64,000 nucleotides of DNA from Streptomyces sp. NBC_01306 (GTDB lineage Bacteria > Actinomycetota > Actinomycetes > Streptomycetales > Streptomycetaceae). Below are positions 61,131 through 64,000 of this stretch, one piece after another; the stretch's first letter is position 1, and each line of letters begins with the position of its first letter. Where the stretch lies: NCBI RefSeq assembly GCF_026340465.1, contig NZ_JAPEPC010000003.1, positions 1-64,000 on the forward strand, read 5' to 3'. A model generated the notes under the pieces. That model had not been told where the DNA came from and searched no databases. It was given only the letters and a program-made list of their open reading frames with translations. Position numbers and translations under genes: made by a program.

Positions 61131-62444
61131 ATGAGATCAACCGGCGAGGCGACACAGCCGGCTCACCTGCTCCGACGCCGAACCGTGCTGGCCGGTGTCG
61201 GAGCCGGCGCCGCGGCCGTACTGGCAAGCGGCTGCGCACGGGGCGACAGCACGGCCTCCATGCCGGGCACCACGTCCCTGGCCAACGACAACGCCACCTG
61301 GGACCAGGGATACGTCACAGCAGGCCGCGAGCTGAAGAAGCTCACCGGCTACGCACTTCGCCCCCTGTCCAACCCGAACCCCACCGCCTACACACAGGTC
61401 ACCCAGATCTCCCTGCAGACGACCAAGGCGACGGACCTGATCAAGTGGCAGTCGGGCTACAACCTGAAACAGCTCGCCCGCACGGGCAGTCTCAGCGACC
61501 TGACACAGATGTGGGACGCGTACGAGCGGAATGGCTGGGTGACGAAGACCCTCCGTGACGCGATGTCCTACCGCGGTGCCGTGTACGGGATCCCGCTGTA
61601 CGAGTCGTACTACGTGCTGTTCTACAACACCGCGGTCTTCGACAAGCACGGACTCCGGGCCCCGGACACCTGGGAGGAGTTGCTGCACAACGCCGAAGTC
61701 CTCAAGAAGTCGGGCATCACGCCGTTCGTCGCCACGCAGAACGGCAACTGGCCCGCGTACGAGTGGTTCGAGGAACTCCTGAGCAAGGTCGACCCGCAGT
61801 TCTACGCCGATCTGATCGCGGGCCGGGCCAACTACACCGATCCGCAGGCGAAGAAGGCCCTGCAGATCTGGCAGGACTTCATGAAGAAGGGCTGGATGAC
61901 GCCGGCCGACTTCGACCAGAACAACGGCCCGGCCGCGCTCAAGACCGGCAAGGTCGGCATGTTCCTGCACGGCTCGTGGCAGTCCCAGGGTCTGGCCGCC
62001 GCCGGAATGAAGCCCGGCGAAGGCTTCGACGCCTTCGTCCTGCCTCCCGTGGACGCCTCCACCAAGAGGTCCGTCATCACCGAGGCCGGTGTCCTCGCCG
62101 TACCGGAGAAGGCCGTGTCGCACGACGCCGCCATGGCCAACGCCGCGCACTGGCTGGACCCGTCGGTCCAGCGAGTATGGACCGACTTCCTCCAGGACGG
62201 CTCGGCCAATCCGAAGGCGGTCATCAGCAACCCGGTACTCGCCCGCCTCAAAGAACAGGCCCGGCGCGAGCACTGGACCGAGCTTCCCCGGTACGGACAG
62301 TCCGGGCCGCCCAACCTCATTCAGGGAAACACCGACGACCTGGGAGCCTTCATGACGCAGGCCATGTCCCCGGAGGCCTTGCTGCGCAGCATGGCGAGCC
62401 GGGCGTCCAAGGAGTGGGCCGCCTGGAACAAGGACGAGTCATGA
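61131..62444 (+). CDS. Sugar ABC transporter, solute-binding lipoprotein
   Basis: A 437-residue binding protein. The signal LLRRRTVLAGVGAGAAAVLA has a twin-arginine-like RRR and ends in the lipobox LASGC, so the Cys is lipidated. The mature protein follows the family-1 sugar-binding pattern: GAVYGIPLYESYYVLFYNTA, GLRAPDTWEELLHNAEVLKK and AALKTGKVGMFLHGSWQSQG. GGAAGGGAAGGAA precedes ATG 61131. It delivers a (manno)oligosaccharide to the two permeases downstream. The ATPase is not in the window; Streptomyces sugar importers often share MsiK. Confidence 0.93.
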   Translation: MRSTGEATQPAHLLRRRTVLAGVGAGAAAVLASGCARGDSTASMPGTTSLANDNATWDQGYVTAGRELKKLTGYALRPLSNPNPTAYTQVTQISLQTTKATDLIKWQSGYNLKQLARTGSLSDLTQMWDAYERNGWVTKTLRDAMSYRGAVYGIPLYESYYVLFYNTAVFDKHGLRAPDTWEELLHNAEVLKKSGITPFVATQNGNWPAYEWFEELLSKVDPQFYADLIAGRANYTDPQAKKALQIWQDFMKKGWMTPADFDQNNGPAALKTGKVGMFLHGSWQSQGLAAAGMKPGEGFDAFVLPPVDASTKRSVITEAGVLAVPEKAVSHDAAMANAAHWLDPSVQRVWTDFLQDGSANPKAVISNPVLARLKEQARREHWTELPRYGQSGPPNLIQGNTDDLGAFMTQAMSPEALLRSMASRASKEWAAWNKDES

Positions 62445-63388
62445 CATCGGCACTCGACAGGCGGCCCCCGGCGCCGGGCCCTCCCGCCCCCGGCCCGCCA
62501 CCCGCCGCGCCGACTCGCAGGCCTCACCGCAGACTCAGGGACACGCTCGTGGGGGCAGGGTTCCTGGCACCCGCCGTGCTGCTCGTCTCCGCACTGCTCC
62601 TGGCCCCGTTCGCGGCGACCCTCTACCGGGGGTTCTTCAGTGACGGCCGCGTCTCGGGCTTCACCTGGTTCACCAACTACGGGCTGTTCTTCACCGACCC
62701 GGTGCTCGCCAAGTCGATCGAGAACACCCTGATGTGGGTGGTCGGCACGGTCGCCCTTCCACTGGCCCTCGGCCTGGGGATCGCGATCATGACCGACGGC
62801 GCCCGGTGGTCACGGGTGGCGCGGCTGCTGGTGGTCCTTCCCTACGCGATCTCCGGCTCCGCCGTCGCGGTCGTGTGGAACTTCATCCTCACCAGCGACG
62901 GCGCCGCCAACCAGGCGCTCAAGGCGCTCGGTCTGGGCTCCTTCGCCCAGGGCTGGCTGCTCGAATGGCCGGGCAACACCCTGGTGATGATCGTCGCCAA
63001 CACCTGGCAGTCGACCGGTGTGGCCGTGATCCTCTTTCTGGTCGGCCTGCAGACCATCCCGCCGGAGACCCTGGAAGCGGCGTCCCTGGACGGCGCCACC
63101 GGCTGGAGCAAATTCTGGTACGTCATCCTGCCCCAGCTGAGGACGGTCTCCGTGATCGTCGTCGGCAGCAGCCTCGTCAACGGTCTGAAGTCGTTCGACC
63201 TGATCTGGGTCCTCACCCAGGGCGGTCCCGGCCGCAACTCCGAGACGCTCGCGGTCTCGATGTACCAGGAGACGTTCCTCGCGCTGCGTCCCGGCGCCGG
63301 CGCGGCCGTCGCGGTCGTCCTCACCGTCATCGTGCTGCTGGCCTCCTGGCTCTATCTGCGGCGCCAACTGACCCCGAAAGGCGCCTGA
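62441..63388 (+). CDS. Sugar ABC transporter permease (MalF type)
   Basis: A 315-residue permease with six helices after a Pro-rich cytoplasmic start. The EAA loop that docks the ATPase reads EAASLDGATGWSKFWYVILP. The helix LVGAGFLAPAVLLVSALLLA is the first, and KSFDLIWVLTQGGPG is the usual MalF-type segment. ATG 62441 overlaps the binding-protein stop (ATGA). Confidence 0.93.
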   Translation: MTSALDRRPPAPGPPAPGPPPAAPTRRPHRRLRDTLVGAGFLAPAVLLVSALLLAPFAATLYRGFFSDGRVSGFTWFTNYGLFFTDPVLAKSIENTLMWVVGTVALPLALGLGIAIMTDGARWSRVARLLVVLPYAISGSAVAVVWNFILTSDGAANQALKALGLGSFAQGWLLEWPGNTLVMIVANTWQSTGVAVILFLVGLQTIPPETLEAASLDGATGWSKFWYVILPQLRTVSVIVVGSSLVNGLKSFDLIWVLTQGGPGRNSETLAVSMYQETFLALRPGAGAAVAVVLTVIVLLASWLYLRRQLTPKGA

Positions 63389-63390
63389 CC

Positions 63391-64000
63391 ATGCCCATCC
63401 GCCGTATCTCCGCGGGCACCGTCCTGCGTAACACGACCCTGGTGGTCGTCTCCCTGCTCTGGGCCGTGCCGACCTGGCTGCTCGTGGTCAACGCGCTCGT
63501 GCCGGCCGCCCAGTACGGCGGCAGCCCGCACTGGTGGCCGCACGGGGGCTTCGGGCTCTTCGACAACATGTCCCAGGCGTGGACCCGGGCCAGGCTGGGG
63601 CCCGCCATGGGCAACAGCCTGCTGTACGCGGTGACCAGCGCGGCCGCTGCGATCCTCGTGGCCACCACCGCAGCCTTCGCGACGGTCATCATGCCGGTGA
63701 AACGCAAGACCCTGTGGTTCTGGCTGATCTACTCGGGCACGCTGCTGCCGCTCCAGGTCTTCCTGCGGCCCCTCTTCCTGGCCTATGCGAACACCGGTCT
63801 CTACGACGCCCAGCTCGGGCTGTTCCTGGTGTACGTCGCGGTGGCGATCCCGTTCGCGTACTTCATCATGCGCAACTTCGCCCGGACTCTTCCCGGTGAG
63901 GTGATCGAGGCGGCACGGCTGGACGGCGCGTCCTGGTGGCGGATCTTCTGGCAGATCCACGTACCGCTGTCGAAGTCGGCGATGGTCGCCGCCTTCGTAT
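63391..64000 (+). CDS. Sugar ABC transporter permease (MalG type), runs off right edge
   Basis: The first 203 residues of the second permease, 2 bases after the first. LRNTTLVVVSLLWAVPTWLL is helix one, YSGTLLPLQVFLRPLFLAY is typical of MalG proteins, and the EAA loop EAARLDGASWWRIFWQIHVP is complete. The last helix lies outside the window. It pairs with the preceding permease to form the channel. Confidence 0.92.
   Translation, partial: MPIRRISAGTVLRNTTLVVVSLLWAVPTWLLVVNALVPAAQYGGSPHWWPHGGFGLFDNMSQAWTRARLGPAMGNSLLYAVTSAAAAILVATTAAFATVIMPVKRKTLWFWLIYSGTLLPLQVFLRPLFLAYANTGLYDAQLGLFLVYVAVAIPFAYFIMRNFARTLPGEVIEAARLDGASWWRIFWQIHVPLSKSAMVAAFV

Overview
The window is a 64 kb piece of high-GC actinobacterial chromosome, almost certainly Streptomyces. 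Third codon positions are nearly all G/C, GTG starts and ATGA/GTGA overlaps are common, and the genes are typical of the genus: TetR, GntR, PucR and LacI regulators, DUF1707, a cytochrome P450 and an NB-ARC regulator. No rRNA, tRNA, CRISPR array or intact mobile element was seen. Decayed gene pieces and transposase scars mark it as accessory or plastic chromosome. All identifications come from reading motifs; no database search was run.

1-11.9 kb is a mixed region. It holds the N-terminal part of a P450, a small secreted protein, an ArsR regulator, a DUF1707 protein, a PRISE-type epimerase/reductase, htpG (Hsp90), a secreted esterase and two MFS transporters (one of the fosmidomycin-resistance type), plus remnants of an LD-carboxypeptidase and a tricorn-like protease. 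11.9-16 kb is a TetR-controlled unit of an OYE/2,4-dienoyl-CoA-reductase-like flavoenzyme and a divergent APC permease. 16.1-20.4 kb is a probable glutarate/glutaryl-CoA module: gcdH, a CaiB-type CoA-transferase and a PucR regulator. 20.8-22.4 kb is a methyltransferase/TetR divergent pair with two palindromic operators.

22.6-29 kb is a sugar-acid locus: GntR with a perfect operator, an MFS transporter, a zinc dehydrogenase, a mannonate oxidoreductase and a mannonate dehydratase. Together they would run L-gulonate or fructuronate through D-mannonate to 2-keto-3-deoxygluconate. The dehydrogenase carries Arg in place of its first catalytic zinc ligand.

29-45 kb is the most unusual part, a SAM-centred gene set. 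It has a HAD hydrolase with a divergent TetR gene, mtnB-mtnD (methionine salvage), an atypical SAM enzyme, a cystathionine-beta-synthase-like PLP enzyme, an EamA exporter, a second methyltransferase, and then metK, adenosine kinase, a 40-residue small ORF, metF and ahcY. It therefore encodes SAM supply, SAH recycling and part of MTA recycling around two SAM enzymes, a PLP enzyme and an exporter. That looks like a small biosynthetic cluster for an exported SAM- or amino-acid-derived metabolite. The TetR promoter and the mtnB promoter region share an operator-like sequence, and deleted copies of the same transposase lie on both sides of the set. ahcY is frameshifted as sequenced.

45-54 kb holds a coiled-coil DNA-binding-like protein, a sugar-porter MFS gene, small hypotheticals, a GNAT acetyltransferase and a cell-wall recycling pair (anmK plus a sodium/solute symporter) whose RpiR regulator has decayed. 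54-64 kb is a mannoside-utilisation locus: GH38 alpha-mannosidase, LacI regulator, ROK kinase and mannose-6-phosphate-isomerase-like protein, divergent from a sugar ABC transporter that runs off the right edge. Two LacI-type operators lie between the two arms.
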